64,000 nucleotides of DNA from Candidatus Sodalis endolongispinus (GTDB lineage Bacteria > Pseudomonadota > Gammaproteobacteria > Enterobacterales > Enterobacteriaceae): positions 793,619 to 857,618 of the forward strand of contig NZ_JAFJYC010000002.1 of NCBI RefSeq assembly GCF_018777395.1. Reading direction: 5' to 3'. The notes beneath the pieces are model-generated. The model was not told the DNA's origin and did no database searches. It saw nothing but the letters and a program-made list of their open reading frames with translations. Each line of letters begins with the position of its first letter. Within the stretch, counting starts at the first letter, position 1. Of this stretch, positions 1-8,818 are shown one piece after another. Both the position numbers and the translations under genes were made by a program.

Positions 1-4
1 CCCG

Positions 5-1169
5 ATGCTGACGCTTGAGCAGGCGTTGGCCACTATGCTCGATACCGTCAACGCCGTCACGGCGCTCGATACCGAGAGTGTGGCCTTGGACGACGCCTGC
101 GGCCGCATCAGCGCCGAACCTATTATTTCGCCGGTCAACGTGCCGCCGTTTGATAATGCCGCCATGGACGGCTATGCCGTCAGACGGGCCGACCTTGCGC
201 CGAGAGTAGCGTTGCCTGTAGCGGGACGGGCGCTGGCGGGGGTGCCGTTCACCGGCCCCTGGCCTGCGGGCAGCGCGCTGCGCATCATGAACGGCGCGCC
301 GACTCCGGCCGGCGCCGAGGCGGTCATCATGCAAGAATACGCGGAGGTCAGCGAACAGGGCGTGCGGTTTATCGTTTCAGCCGCTGCCGGCGGGACGGCT
401 ATTGCAGGTGGCGGAGCTGCCGCTGCTGGCATCGCTGGGCATCGCCTCGGTACGCGTCTGCCGCCGTTTGCGCGTGGCCTTGTTTTCCACCGGCGACGAA
501 CTGCGGCCCATCGGCGCGCCGCTGGCCGCCGGCGAGATCCACGACACCAACCGCTTCGCCATCAGGCTGATGCTCACCCGGTTAGGCTGCGAGGTCATCG
601 ATTTAGGGATTATCGCCGACGACGCCGCTGCCCTGCGTGAGGCGTTTCGTCAGGCGGACAGTCGGGCGGATTTACTCATCACCAGCGGCGGCGTGTCGGT
701 CGGCGAGGCGGACTATACCAAAACCATGCTGGAAGAATTAGGGCATATTCATTTCTGGAAACTGGCGATGAAGCCCGGCAAACCCTTTGCCTTCGGCCGG
801 CTGTCGCAGGCTTGGTTTTGCGGCCTGCCGGGCAATCCGGTGTCGGCGGCGGTGACCTTTTATCAATTGGTGCAGCCGCTGATTGCGCGCCTCGCGGGTC
901 GCCGGGACTGGCGTGAGCCGCCGCGCTTGCGGGCACGGGCGCTGACCCCGCTTAGCAAAACGTCCGGCCGGCTGGATTTTCAGCACGGCTGCTACCGCCT
1001 GAACGCCGCGGGCGAGGTGGCAGTCGCCACTACCGGTTCGCAGGGATCCCATGTGTTCAGCTCCTTCGCCAGCGCCAACTGCTTTATCGTGCTGGAGCAA
1101 GCGCGCGGCGACGTGGCCGTCGGCGAATGGGTGACAATAGAACCGTTCAATGCTTTGTTGCAGGGCTGA
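5..1169 (+). pseudogene. moeA: MoeA molybdopterin molybdenumtransferase, broken by internal deletion plus frameshift
   Basis: MoeA inserts molybdenum into adenylylated molybdopterin, the last step of Moco synthesis in the cytoplasm. The first part (5 to about 385) reads as the MoeA N-terminus with the FDNAAMDGYAVR and IMNGAP motifs. The second part (about 393-1169) continues in another frame from [12 protein letters not shown] through [29 protein letters not shown] and GLPGNPVSA to the normal C-terminus. Compared with remembered E. coli MoeA, about 20 residues carrying the conserved RRxGED segment are missing at the junction near 381-395, and the frame changes there. The true start may lie just left of the window, because E. 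coli MoeA has a few extra N-terminal residues. moeB follows after 9 bases, so this was a moeAB operon. Family assignment is certain and loss of function is very likely. Confidence 0.93.
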
Positions 1170-1178
1170 GGAGTCAAC

Positions 1179-2063
1179 ATGGCGGCGGAATTAACTCATC
1201 AAGAGATGCTGCGCTATAACCGCCAGATTATGTTGTGCGGCTTCGACTTTGACGGTCAGGAACGGTTGAAAGCGAGCTGTGCGCTGATTGCCGTCCTCGG
1301 CGGGTTAGGCAGCGCAGCGGCGCTGTATCTGGCCGCCGCCGGCATCGGCCGGCTGGTGTTGGTGGATTTTGATACCGTCTCGCTGTCGAATTTGCAGCGT
1401 CAGGTACTGCATAACGACTGTCGCATCGGCCAGAGTAAAGTCGCATCTGCCCGTCAGGCCCTCGCGGCGGTGAATCCGCACGTGACGCTAAAGGCGGTGG
1501 ACCGGGCGCTGGATGATGAGGCGCTGTCTGCGCTGCTGGCCGAATGCGATATCGTGCTGGATTGTACCGACAACATCGCGGCGCGCGAACAGCTTAACCG
1601 CTGCTGCTATCCGCACCGTGTGCCGTTGATTTCCGGCGCGGCGATACGGATGGAGGGGCAAATCAGCGTTTTCCGCTATCAACCGGGCGAGCCGTGCTAT
1701 CGCTGCCTGAGCCGGTTATTCGGCGCCGAGAGCCTGACCTGTGCTGAAGCGGGTGTTATGGGGCCGCTGGTGGGCATCATCGGCGCGCTGCAGGCTATGG
1801 AAGCCGTCAAGGTGCTAACCGATTACGGCCAATCCACGGTGGGGAAACTGGTGATGTTGGATGCCATGACGCTGCAGCTGCGGGAAATGCGGCTGCAGCG
1901 CCATCCCCACTGCGAGGTCTGCGGCGCGCGGCCCAGTCCTCCTGTCCCGCCGTATCAAAAAACTCCAGGCGACAAACCGGCTGATTTTCTGCCCCTGCCC
2001 CATCGGCACCGTTCGTACCGCGCGGGCGCCCGCCTGTTCGATAGCGCGATACAGCGGCGCTAG
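1179..2063 (+). CDS. moeB: MoeB molybdopterin-synthase adenylyltransferase with readthrough C-terminal tail
   Basis: MoeB adenylates the C-terminal Gly-Gly of MoaD so that it can receive sulfur. The ATG is preceded by GAGGAG. Residues 1-250 align along all of E. coli MoeB, including DFDTVSLSNLQRQ, LDCTDN and both zinc pairs (CYRC and CEVC). The nucleotide-binding motif reads V-L-G-G-L-G where the family has G-L-G-G-L-G, so the first glycine is replaced by valine. The family normally stops right after CEVCG plus one residue (about 1928). Here the frame runs on for about 45 codons through sequence that is the antisense of the rlmF 3' end. The original stop has evidently been deleted, so activity is uncertain. 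It is read as a CDS because the core frame is open. Confidence 0.85.
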   Translation: MAAELTHQEMLRYNRQIMLCGFDFDGQERLKASCALIAVLGGLGSAAALYLAAAGIGRLVLVDFDTVSLSNLQRQVLHNDCRIGQSKVASARQALAAVNPHVTLKAVDRALDDEALSALLAECDIVLDCTDNIAAREQLNRCCYPHRVPLISGAAIRMEGQISVFRYQPGEPCYRCLSRLFGAESLTCAEAGVMGPLVGIIGALQAMEAVKVLTDYGQSTVGKLVMLDAMTLQLREMRLQRHPHCEVCGARPSPPVPPYQKTPGDKPADFLPLPHRHRSYRAGARLFDSAIQRR

Positions 2064-2948
2064 CGTCGTGCTCTTCGACACCAGCGTGGTAAACCACAGG
2101 CATTGTCGGGCGCAGGCAACGCTTTCCGCTACAGTGCGGCGCACAAACACCAGCTCGCCGCCGGGGCACCATAGTTCATTGTGCCGGCCGCCAAAATTGG
2201 GCGCCGCCGCGATGGCCTGACGCGCCGGCGGGAGGCTGTCGGGCGTTTCGTCGTGATCCTTCGCACCACGGGTTCTTTCCCGACGGTGCCGGGTCGCCCG
2301 CGCCAGATTGACCTGCTTGCGTCGGGCGCTGTCCAGAGCCTCTTGTGCCGAGGCGTGAAACGGCGGATTGCACAGCGTGGCATCAAACCGTTCCGCCGCG
2401 CCGATGATACCGTCAAAGATAGCCGCCGGCTGGCTCTGCCGACGTAAGCGCAGCGCCCCCACCAGCGACGGATTCATGTTGACGATCTGTTGCGCCCAGC
2501 GCAGCGACGGCGGACTGATATCCGTTCCGGTGAAACGCCAGCCGTATTCGTGATGGCCGATAATGGGGTAAATACAATTGGCGCCCACGCCGATATCCAG
2601 CAGCATCACCCGCCGACCGCGCGGGATACGCCCGCCGTTACCGGAACCCAGCAGGTCCGCCAGATGGTGCAGATAATCCGCCCGTCCGGGCACCGGTGGT
2701 CAGAGAAAGCCGGCGGGAATATCCCAGTGGCGCAGGCCGTAATCATGCAGCAATAGCGCACGGTTGAGCTGGGTCACCGCCGCCGGCGAGGTAAAATCCA
2801 CCGAGGGCGTCCCCGCCGGGGTCGGCCGCACAAACGGGTCCAGCAGCGGACAGGCCGCCACCAATGCGGCGAAATCATAGCCGCCGCGGTGGCGATTACG
2901 CGGATGCAAAGCGGCTTTCTGCGCTACGGGTGAAACAGATTTTTTCAC
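1930..2948 (-). pseudogene. rlmF: RlmF 23S rRNA m6A1618 methyltransferase, nonsense codon and lost 3' end
   Basis: RlmF methylates adenine 1618 of 23S rRNA. The reverse strand reads LHPRNRH, WDIPAGFL, then an in-frame TGA (2700-2702) where E. coli has cysteine, then PPVPGRADY, DIGVGANCIYP, the NPPF catalytic motif and FGGRHNELWCPGGE to SRFVAWSF. The likely start is a GTG at 2948 before KKSVSPVAQK. Near 1965-1970 a run of T residues is a probable frameshift, since the neighbouring frame gives a more natural FFDTAGQEDW ending. No stop occurs before the frame enters moeB antisense. rlmF and moeB are therefore tail to tail with both stops lost, which suggests one deletion joined them. Confidence 0.9.
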
Positions 2949-3080
2949 GGCACACTCATTACGCGAACAGCCGGCGGCGCAAATGCGGGGCGCCGGCGCA
3001 AAAAAGGGGTTAAACCCGGGCTGCGCAATACAGCGAGGCCGCGCTATCGGGCAATCACTGGCCACACCTCTTCAGGCAAA

Positions 3081-4678
3081 TCAATCCAACCCCTGGCTGC
3101 GCAGGTAGTCTTCATAATTGCCGCTAAAGTCGACGACCTTACCCGGCAGGATTTCCACGATCCGCGTTGCCAGCGAACTGACAAATTCGCGGTCATGGGA
3201 GACAAACAACAACGTTCCCTGATACAGATCCAAGGCGGAATTCAGCGATTCAATTGATTACATGTCCAGATGGTTGGTGGGCTCGTCCATCAGCAGGATA
3301 TTAGGCTTTTGCATCATCAGCTTGCCAAACAGCAGCCGGCCCTTCTCACCGCCGGATAACACGCCCACCGGCTTTTTGATATCATCCTGACCAAACAGCA
3401 GCCGGCCCAGGATGCCGCGGACCGCCTGCTCATCGTCACTGGCCTGTTTCCACTGACTCATCCAGTCAAACACCGTCATATTCTCGGCGAACTCGGCGGC
3501 ATGATCCTGGGCGTAGTAGCCAAGATTGGCGTTTTCTGACCACTTGACCTCACCGCTTTGCGGCGTCAACTCGCCCATCAGCGTTTTCAGCAGCGTGGTT
3601 TTACCGATACCATTGGCGCCGAGAATCGCCACCTTATCGCCCACCTCAACCATCATGTTCAGCACGCGCAGCAGCGGCGCCGTCCCCTCAAAGCCCTGGG
3701 ACATCTGCTCTACCTGCAAAGCATTGCGAAACAGCTTTTTGTCCTGTTCAAAGCGGATAAACGGATTCTGCCGGCTGGACGCCTTGATTTCGTCAAGTTT
3801 GATCTTATCAATTTGTCTGGCGCGGGAAGTGGCTTGGCGGGATTTCGATGCATTGGCGCTAAAACGGCTAACGAACGACTGCAGCTCGGCAATTTGGGCC
3901 TTTTTCTTGGCATTGTCCGCCACCAGCCGCTCGCGCGCCTGCGCTGACGCCGTCATGTAATCATCATAGTTGCCCGGATAGATGCGCAGCTCGCCATAAT
4001 CCAAATCTGCCATATGGGTGCAGACCATGTTCAGAAAATGCCGATCATGGGAAATGATAATCATCGTGCTGTTACGTTCGTTCAGCACCTGCTCCAGCCA
4101 GCGGATGGTATTGATGTCCAGGTTGTTGGTCGGTTCATCCAGCAGCAGAATTTCCGGATCGGCGAACAGCGCCTGCGCCAGCAGCACACGCAGCTTCCAA
4201 CCGGGCGCCACCTCGCTCATCGGGCCATAGTGCTGTCCCAGCGGGATGCCGCGACGCCCAGTAACAATTCGCCAGCGCGCGCTTCTGCGGTGTAGCCATC
4301 CATTTCACCGTACAGCACTTCCAAATCCGCCACCCGGTAGCCCTGTGCTTCGCTCATCTCGGGCAAGGCGTAGATGCTGTCACGTTCTTGTTTGACCGCC
4401 CACAGTTCCCCATGGCCCATGATAACGGTATCCAGCACGGTGTCCTGCTCGAAGGCGAATTGATCCTGGCGCAATTTACCGAGGCGCTCATTGGGGTCAA
4501 GGCTCACGTTTCCGCCGGTGGGTGCCAGATCGCCGCCCAGAATTTTCATCAAGGTGGATTTACCGCAGCCGTTAGCGCCGATAAGACCGTAGCGATTGCC
4601 GCCGCCAAACTTGACGGAAATGTTCTCGAACAGCGGTTTACTGCCGAATTGCATGGTGATGTTGTTACTAATTAGCAA
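3081..4678 (-). pseudogene. ybiT: YbiT ABC-F family ATPase, frameshift plus nonsense
   Basis: YbiT is a ribosome-associated ABC-F ATPase with two nucleotide-binding domains and no membrane segments. The start is [12 protein letters not shown]. Walker A of domain 1 (GANGCGKST) and of domain 2 (GANGIGKTT), two [16 protein letters not shown] Walker B motifs, and LSGGEKGR are all visible. Around 4250-4257 two extra bases (CGCGGC for CGGC) shift the frame between AGELLLGV and [13 protein letters not shown]. At about 3258 an in-frame TAA replaces the glutamate codon after NHLDM. The rest, down to [11 protein letters not shown], remains readable to the TGA at 3081-3083. Sequence identity is otherwise high, so decay is recent. 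Confidence 0.95.
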
Positions 4679-4989
4679 AGGAGAGACTCTTTCATAAAAT
4701 GTGACGTTAGCCGTAGTATGCCATAAAGCGACGTGTTGGGGGACCTAATCTATTGCCACCCGCGCTACGACGGCGGCGTCGGTACAACCCGAACCAGCGT
4801 CGTGATGCGCGCCACCGGACAACTGCCGGCTTAACCGAACGCGCACGGCCGGATGCCCGGCGCCACATCCTGTCGCCAATGAAAATAACAGGCGAACGCC
4901 CTGAGGATGATTGAGCCGCAGGTGAAGGATGCTTGGCACGTACGTGAAGGATGCTCGGGCGCGGATGAAAGGAGTACGGGGCGCAATGA

Positions 4990-5126
4990 GCAGCCACAAC
5001 AGCCACAGTGTTTAAGTAAACGGGTCGCAACGGGCAGCCACAAGCGCTGCAATGGTCAAGTAAAAAGGCTCGCAACTGGCAGCCACAAGAGGCGCAATGG
5101 ACAAGTAAAGGGATCGCAACAGGCAG
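4990..5126. repeat. Degenerate tandem repeat, about 44-45 bp, roughly 3 copies
   Basis: Between the ybiT start and the ompX 3' end lie consecutive copies with the core GCAACNGGCAGCCACAAG followed by GCNATGGNCAAGTAAA. The clearest copies start at 5014 and 5058, with a partial copy from 5103 and a diverged one just before 5014. The remainder of the 4679-5389 spacer shows no gene that I can recognise. Confidence 0.75.
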
Positions 5127-5297
5127 GGACATGAGCCGCCTAATGGGGCCGTAAGCGTAAGCGGGGCTGACAATGGAAAGCGCTGAAAACTGAACAGGAC
5201 AGCAGACGCGGTAGGCAAGCATCGACAATTGGGTAGGCACACGACCGTTATAGCAGAACGGCAAACACCACAGTACGGCTAAATATCGGTGTAACGC

Positions 5298-5328
5298 TAT
5301 CGGCATGGCGCCAGGCGCCATGCCGATA
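5298..5328 (-). terminator. 31-bp near-perfect palindrome downstream of ompX, possible terminator
   Basis: TATCGGCATGGCGCC (5298-5312) is followed by a single A and then its exact complement (5314-5328). It lies about 60 bases past the ompX stop, where a terminator would be expected, but no T run follows on either strand. Two direct copies of GATATCACCGTCAG adjoin it on the ompX side. The terminator role is inferred; it could equally be a palindromic repeat element. Confidence 0.4.
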
Positions 5329-5389
5329 TCACCGTCAGCGATATCACCGTCAGAAGGCAAAGCCGCGTTGGCCAGCCGTCCAACTGGGA

Positions 5390-5911
5390 TTATAAGCGGT
5401 AACCTACACCGGCAATCCAGGTGCCAACGTCGGTGGATCGGATCCGGCTTTGCTCGTAGGAAACGTCCAGTGCGACGTTTTCCATCGGGTTAAACTGCAG
5501 ACCGGCACCGTAGGCCACGCCCACATCGCTGGTGCTGCGGTCATTGCCGTTTTGCGTTTGGGCATTCGAGATGGATTTGCCATAGCCCAAACCGACCACG
5601 CCGTACAGGCTGGCCCAGTCATTGATACGCCAGGCAGGACCGGCGGTGAAGCCGTAGTATTGCGCTTTATCGTACGAGCCGCTTTCCGCGCGATCTTTCT
5701 CGACATAAGTGAAGGAGGAAATCACGCCCAGCGGTTGGTCATTGTCCCACTCGTAGCGATATTTTACGTTGAAGCCGTTGGCTTTGTTCACTACGCCCTG
5801 CAGGTCACCCTGCGCGTAACCGGCGGAAACGGTGATTTCACCTGCTGATGCGGAACCTGCTGCCACTGCCAGTACACAGGCTAAAGCTGAAAGACATGCA
5901 ATTTTTTTCAT
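5390..5911 (-). CDS. ompX: OmpX outer-membrane eight-stranded beta-barrel protein
   Basis: Small outer-membrane porin-like protein of the Ail/Lom family. The ATG at 5911 has a strong GAGGTGG site before it. The N-terminus MKKIACLSALACVLAVAAGSA is a signal peptide with a likely cut after SASA. The mature part carries FNVKYRYE, GVISSFTY, YYGFTAGPAWRINDWASLYGVVG, GLQFNPMENVALDVSYEQS and the terminal GTWIAGVGYRL barrel strand, so it closely matches E. coli OmpX over 173 residues. The frame is intact and ends in aromatic-leucine, close to the aromatic ending typical of such barrels. It is one of the few surface proteins kept here. Confidence 0.97.
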   Translation of the reverse strand: MKKIACLSALACVLAVAAGSASAGEITVSAGYAQGDLQGVVNKANGFNVKYRYEWDNDQPLGVISSFTYVEKDRAESGSYDKAQYYGFTAGPAWRINDWASLYGVVGLGYGKSISNAQTQNGNDRSTSDVGVAYGAGLQFNPMENVALDVSYEQSRIRSTDVGTWIAGVGYRL

Positions 5912-6016
5912 AACCACCTCAAATGTGAATGTACCCCCTAACCATGAAAATATACCAAAACCCAGCATGAAACTCTGCTTAATAATTGTTGCCCAATTGA
6001 AGGTATCGTGTAACAT

Positions 6017-6636
6017 AAGTTTTCAAACATTCCTATCCTATTCATTTTGCTTATGTTTTGCTAAGCTGTCGCCAAATAACCTTTACTTATCCTTACAACA
6101 TATCCAGAACATTCCGAATCGACCGTTTAAAAAATAGACCTTTAGCGGCAAGTTTGCCTATTTTTTTCTTTTTTTTAAGCTTTTCTTTACAGACGAAACG
6201 GTAGCCATCGCGTTTTTGTTTAATAAGTTTTTTATTCACTCACCGCCGTCTGGCTTATTTTTATCCTGTTTTGGCACCCGCTGTTCCATATTATGGCGCC
6301 GGTAGAAAGGGGGACGAAGCGTAACAATAATTATTCCCAGTTAACAACGCTGTTATAGCGCTGTAAAAATGTTTCCTGATAGCGGCAGCTTGGATGCGGG
6401 GCGGTTAAGACTGTTTTACTCGCATGAACGCGCTGGAGGAGATGAGGGTCCAGGCAGGCAGAAATACCGCGCGCCGGAGCGTCGCCGGGCATGAGATCTT
6501 CTACCCGCATTGCCCGAACCCTCAGCGCGGTGCGGCGGGAGAACGCTACTTTTGCGGCTAAAAGACTGCAACCGCCGCCGAATCCATTCAATAAAAAACA
6601 GCGATAGCTTTGATAGGGAGCAAAATTTCAAAACGC
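6017..6636. other. Gene-free spacer between ompX and dps; rhtA missing
   Basis: About 620 bases without a supported gene. The part next to ompX (6020-6260) is A+T rich and should hold the ompX promoter. A G+C richer stretch (about 6360-6560) carries no recognisable protein remnant in any frame. In E. coli the threonine/homoserine exporter gene rhtA lies here, and I see no trace of it, so it was probably deleted. Confidence 0.5.
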
Positions 6637-6645
6637 TGTTATACT
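6637..6645 (+). promoter_or_regulatory. Candidate extended -10 promoter of dps
   Basis: TGTTATACT is an extended -10 element 58 bases before the dps start codon. No convincing -35 hexamer is seen 17 bases upstream, which would fit a sigma-S type or activator-dependent promoter as known for dps. An AAGAGGA ribosome site precedes the ATG at 6704. Confidence 0.4.
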
Positions 6646-6703
6646 TATTATCTAAACGAAATTAAAAACGAACCATTACGAATTATTAAGAGGATGAGTC
6701 ATT

Positions 6704-7207
6704 ATGAGTACCACTAAACTGGTTAAAACGAAATCTTCTGAACTCATTTTTACGCGTAATGATGTGGATGAAGAGGTTAAGACTACCACTATCGCCACAC
6801 TTAACCGTATTGTCATCGAGCTGGTGGATCTGGCCCTTATCACCAAACAAGCGCACTGGAATATGCGCGGCAACAATTTTATTGGTGTGCATGAAATGCT
6901 GGACGGTTTCCGAACCGCTATTCTCGACCATCAGGATACCATAGCCGAACGTGTCGTTCAGTTAGGCGGTGTCGCCTTGGGAACGGTTCAGGTGACCAAC
7001 GACAAAACGCCACTGAAAAGCTACCCGACCAATATCCATACGGTGCAGGACCATCTGAAAGCGCTGGCCGATCGTTATGGCATCGTTGCCAACGATGTGC
7101 GTAAGGCGATAACCGAAGTCGAAGATGACGACACCGCCGATATTTTCACCGCGGCCTCGCGCGACCTGGATAAATTCCTGTGGTTTATCGAATCGAACAT
7201 TGAATAA
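6704..7207 (+). CDS. dps: Dps DNA-binding ferritin-like protein
   Basis: Dps forms a dodecamer that oxidises and stores iron and coats DNA in starved or oxidatively stressed cells. The 167 residues match E. coli Dps along the full length. The ferroxidase residues in [19 protein letters not shown] and DHQDTIAER are all present, and the ending is [12 protein letters not shown]. The N-terminal tail [14 protein letters not shown] keeps the lysines used for DNA contact. The gene is intact and is transcribed away from ompX. Confidence 0.98.
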   Translation: MSTTKLVKTKSSELIFTRNDVDEEVKTTTIATLNRIVIELVDLALITKQAHWNMRGNNFIGVHEMLDGFRTAILDHQDTIAERVVQLGGVALGTVQVTNDKTPLKSYPTNIHTVQDHLKALADRYGIVANDVRKAITEVEDDDTADIFTAASRDLDKFLWFIESNIE

Positions 7208-7309
7208 ACTGACGTCATTGCCGGCATAGGTCGGCACGGGCAGTTCGCAAAGGCTGACGGCTTGCTCGTTGGCCTTTTTCTTTTTTTCTTTACAAGCGGA
7301 GGTGTCACT

Positions 7310-7576
7310 ATGGCCAGTTGCTGGGCGCCGGAAGGTGCCGTGCAGGATCAAATCGATGCCACCCTCAATGATGCAGTGCAACGCGTACGTCAGGGGTTGA
7401 ACGGCGGTGTAAGCGCGCATTTTTGCCAGGAATGCGGCGATCCGATTCCTGAACCGCGCCGGCTCGCGGTGCCGGGCGTGCAGTTATGTTTGGCCTGCCA
7501 ACAGGAACGGGATAAGCACCAGGCCAGCTATGCCGGCTATAACCGCCGCGGAAGTAAGGACAGCCAGCTGCGCTAG
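7310..7576 (+). CDS. ybiI: YbiI, DksA/TraR-type C4 zinc-finger protein
   Basis: Short 88-residue member of the DksA/TraR zinc-finger family. The start MASCWAPEG follows GGAGGTG. Residues 35-60 hold the two cysteine pairs (CQEC and CLAC), and the C-terminus GYNRRGSKDSQLR is nearly identical to E. coli YbiI. It lacks the long coiled coil of DksA, so a DksA-like role on RNA polymerase is not proven. The frame is intact. Confidence 0.93.
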   Translation: MASCWAPEGAVQDQIDATLNDAVQRVRQGLNGGVSAHFCQECGDPIPEPRRLAVPGVQLCLACQQERDKHQASYAGYNRRGSKDSQLR

Positions 7577-7728
7577 GCTGGTGCCAAGACGGCCAAAGTC
7601 TGCTGCTGCGGCAAAATGGTAAGACACCTTGGTAGTGGGACGCCTATGCTGAACGTTTTTCCATTGGCAGAATGCCTGCATACCGGCAGGCCAGACCACC
7701 GGGTAAGCATGGGCTGGAGGACGCCGCT

Positions 7729-8357
7729 ATGATTTCTGATACCCACTACTTTTACGAACCGGCGCTAGGCCATGGTTTGCCGCATGATCCGTTAAACGCC
7801 ATTATCGGTCCGCGCCCCATTGGCTGGATTGCATCGGTCAGCGCAATTTGGCGCCTTACAGCTTTTTCAATTGTTTTAACTATCATCCGCCGATCATCGG
7901 CTTTTCCAGCGCCGGATAGAAAGATAGCGTCGCCAATATCATGGTTACCGGCGAATTCGTCTGGAATCTGGTGACACGCCCGCTGGCCGACGCGATGAAT
8001 GAAACCTCCGCCTCTCTCCCTGCGGGGGAAGATGAGTTTGCCGTTGCCGTCCTGACGCCTGTACAGGGGGAGCGGGTTAAGGCGCATCGCGTCGCCGAAA
8101 GCCCGGTCAATTTTGAGTGTCGTCTAAGCCAATGTATTGCGCTGGTGGATGCCGGCGGGCGGGAGACCGGTAGCTGGCTGGTATTGGGCGAAGTCGTCGC
8201 GGTGTATATCGACAGCCGGCTGCTGGATGACCAGGGACTGTATCAGACCGCCGCCGCGGAGCCGGTGGTGCGCGGTGGCGGTCCCAGCGCCTATTTTGCC
8301 ATTTCTGCGCAACAGCGCTTTGACATGGTACGGCCCGATGATCGCAAGAGCGGTTAA
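7729..8357 (+). pseudogene. Flavin reductase-like (DIM6/NTAB family) FMN-binding protein, broken
   Basis: The first part, MISDTHYFYEPALGHGLPHD with NAIIGPRPIGWIASVS, has the typical flavin-reductase-like start and follows a GGAGG site. At about 7842-7846 the frame shifts, with a likely loss of about 11 bases. The continuation NLAPYSFFNCFNYHPP and IIGFSS then hits an in-frame TAG near 7917. After that, KDSVANIMVTGEFVWNL, HRVAESPVNFECRL and GGPSAYFAI run to the stop at 8355. Full length would be about 210 residues. The substrate of this family member is unknown to me. Confidence 0.85.
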
Positions 8358-8509
8358 CCTGACGGCCGTGGACGCCGTAACAAGGGCGTCCCTAGCGCGA
8401 GCGCTTCATCAAAAAAACTGATGAAATCTTTAAAAAATTCCTCGAGCAATATCGTATTAGTGGGCGTATCCTACGTTTCCGTTATGATATAGTTTACAGA
8501 GTGATTAGT

Positions 8510-8740
8510 ATGAAACTCTCATTTAGTGCCTTTATTGTCCTTGGCGCCTTCGCCATCAGTCAGGCCGCCGTCGCCTCCCGCCTCACCGATATGCCGCGTG
8601 ATCAGCGTAACGACAGCGCCTGCATGGCGCAAACGACAGCCGACACCGCCGGCCGCTGCCCCGCCCAGCGCTTTTCCGCCGACAATAATCAGGCCATCAA
8701 AGATTACAGCCCGGAATATCATCAACAGCACGCCGCGTGA
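8510..8740 (+). CDS. Small predicted secreted protein of unknown function
   Basis: A 76-residue frame starting MKLSFSAFIVLGAFAISQ, a clear signal peptide with a likely cut after AAVA. The mature part is hydrophilic, contains two cysteines (SACMAQ and GRCPAQ) that could form a disulfide, and ends YSPEYHQQHAA. The ribosome site (ACAGAG) is weak. I do not recognise the family. The last codons lie inside the first unit of a 21-bp tandem repeat that continues past the stop. Confidence 0.55.
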   Translation: MKLSFSAFIVLGAFAISQAAVASRLTDMPRDQRNDSACMAQTTADTAGRCPAQRFSADNNQAIKDYSPEYHQQHAA

Positions 8741-8804
8741 TGCTAACAGCATGGCGCGTAACGCTAACAGCATGACGCTTGATGCTAACAGCACGGCGCG
8801 TAAC
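8721..8804. repeat. 21-bp tandem repeat, 4 copies
   Basis: Units of 21 bp begin at 8721, 8742, 8763 and 8784, with the core GCTAACAGCATGGCGCGTAA varying by a few bases. The first unit overlaps the end of the small secreted-protein gene, and the last ends 15 bases before the stop of the convergent peptidase gene. Confidence 0.85.
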
Positions 8805-8818
8805 GCGCAGCCGCTTGC

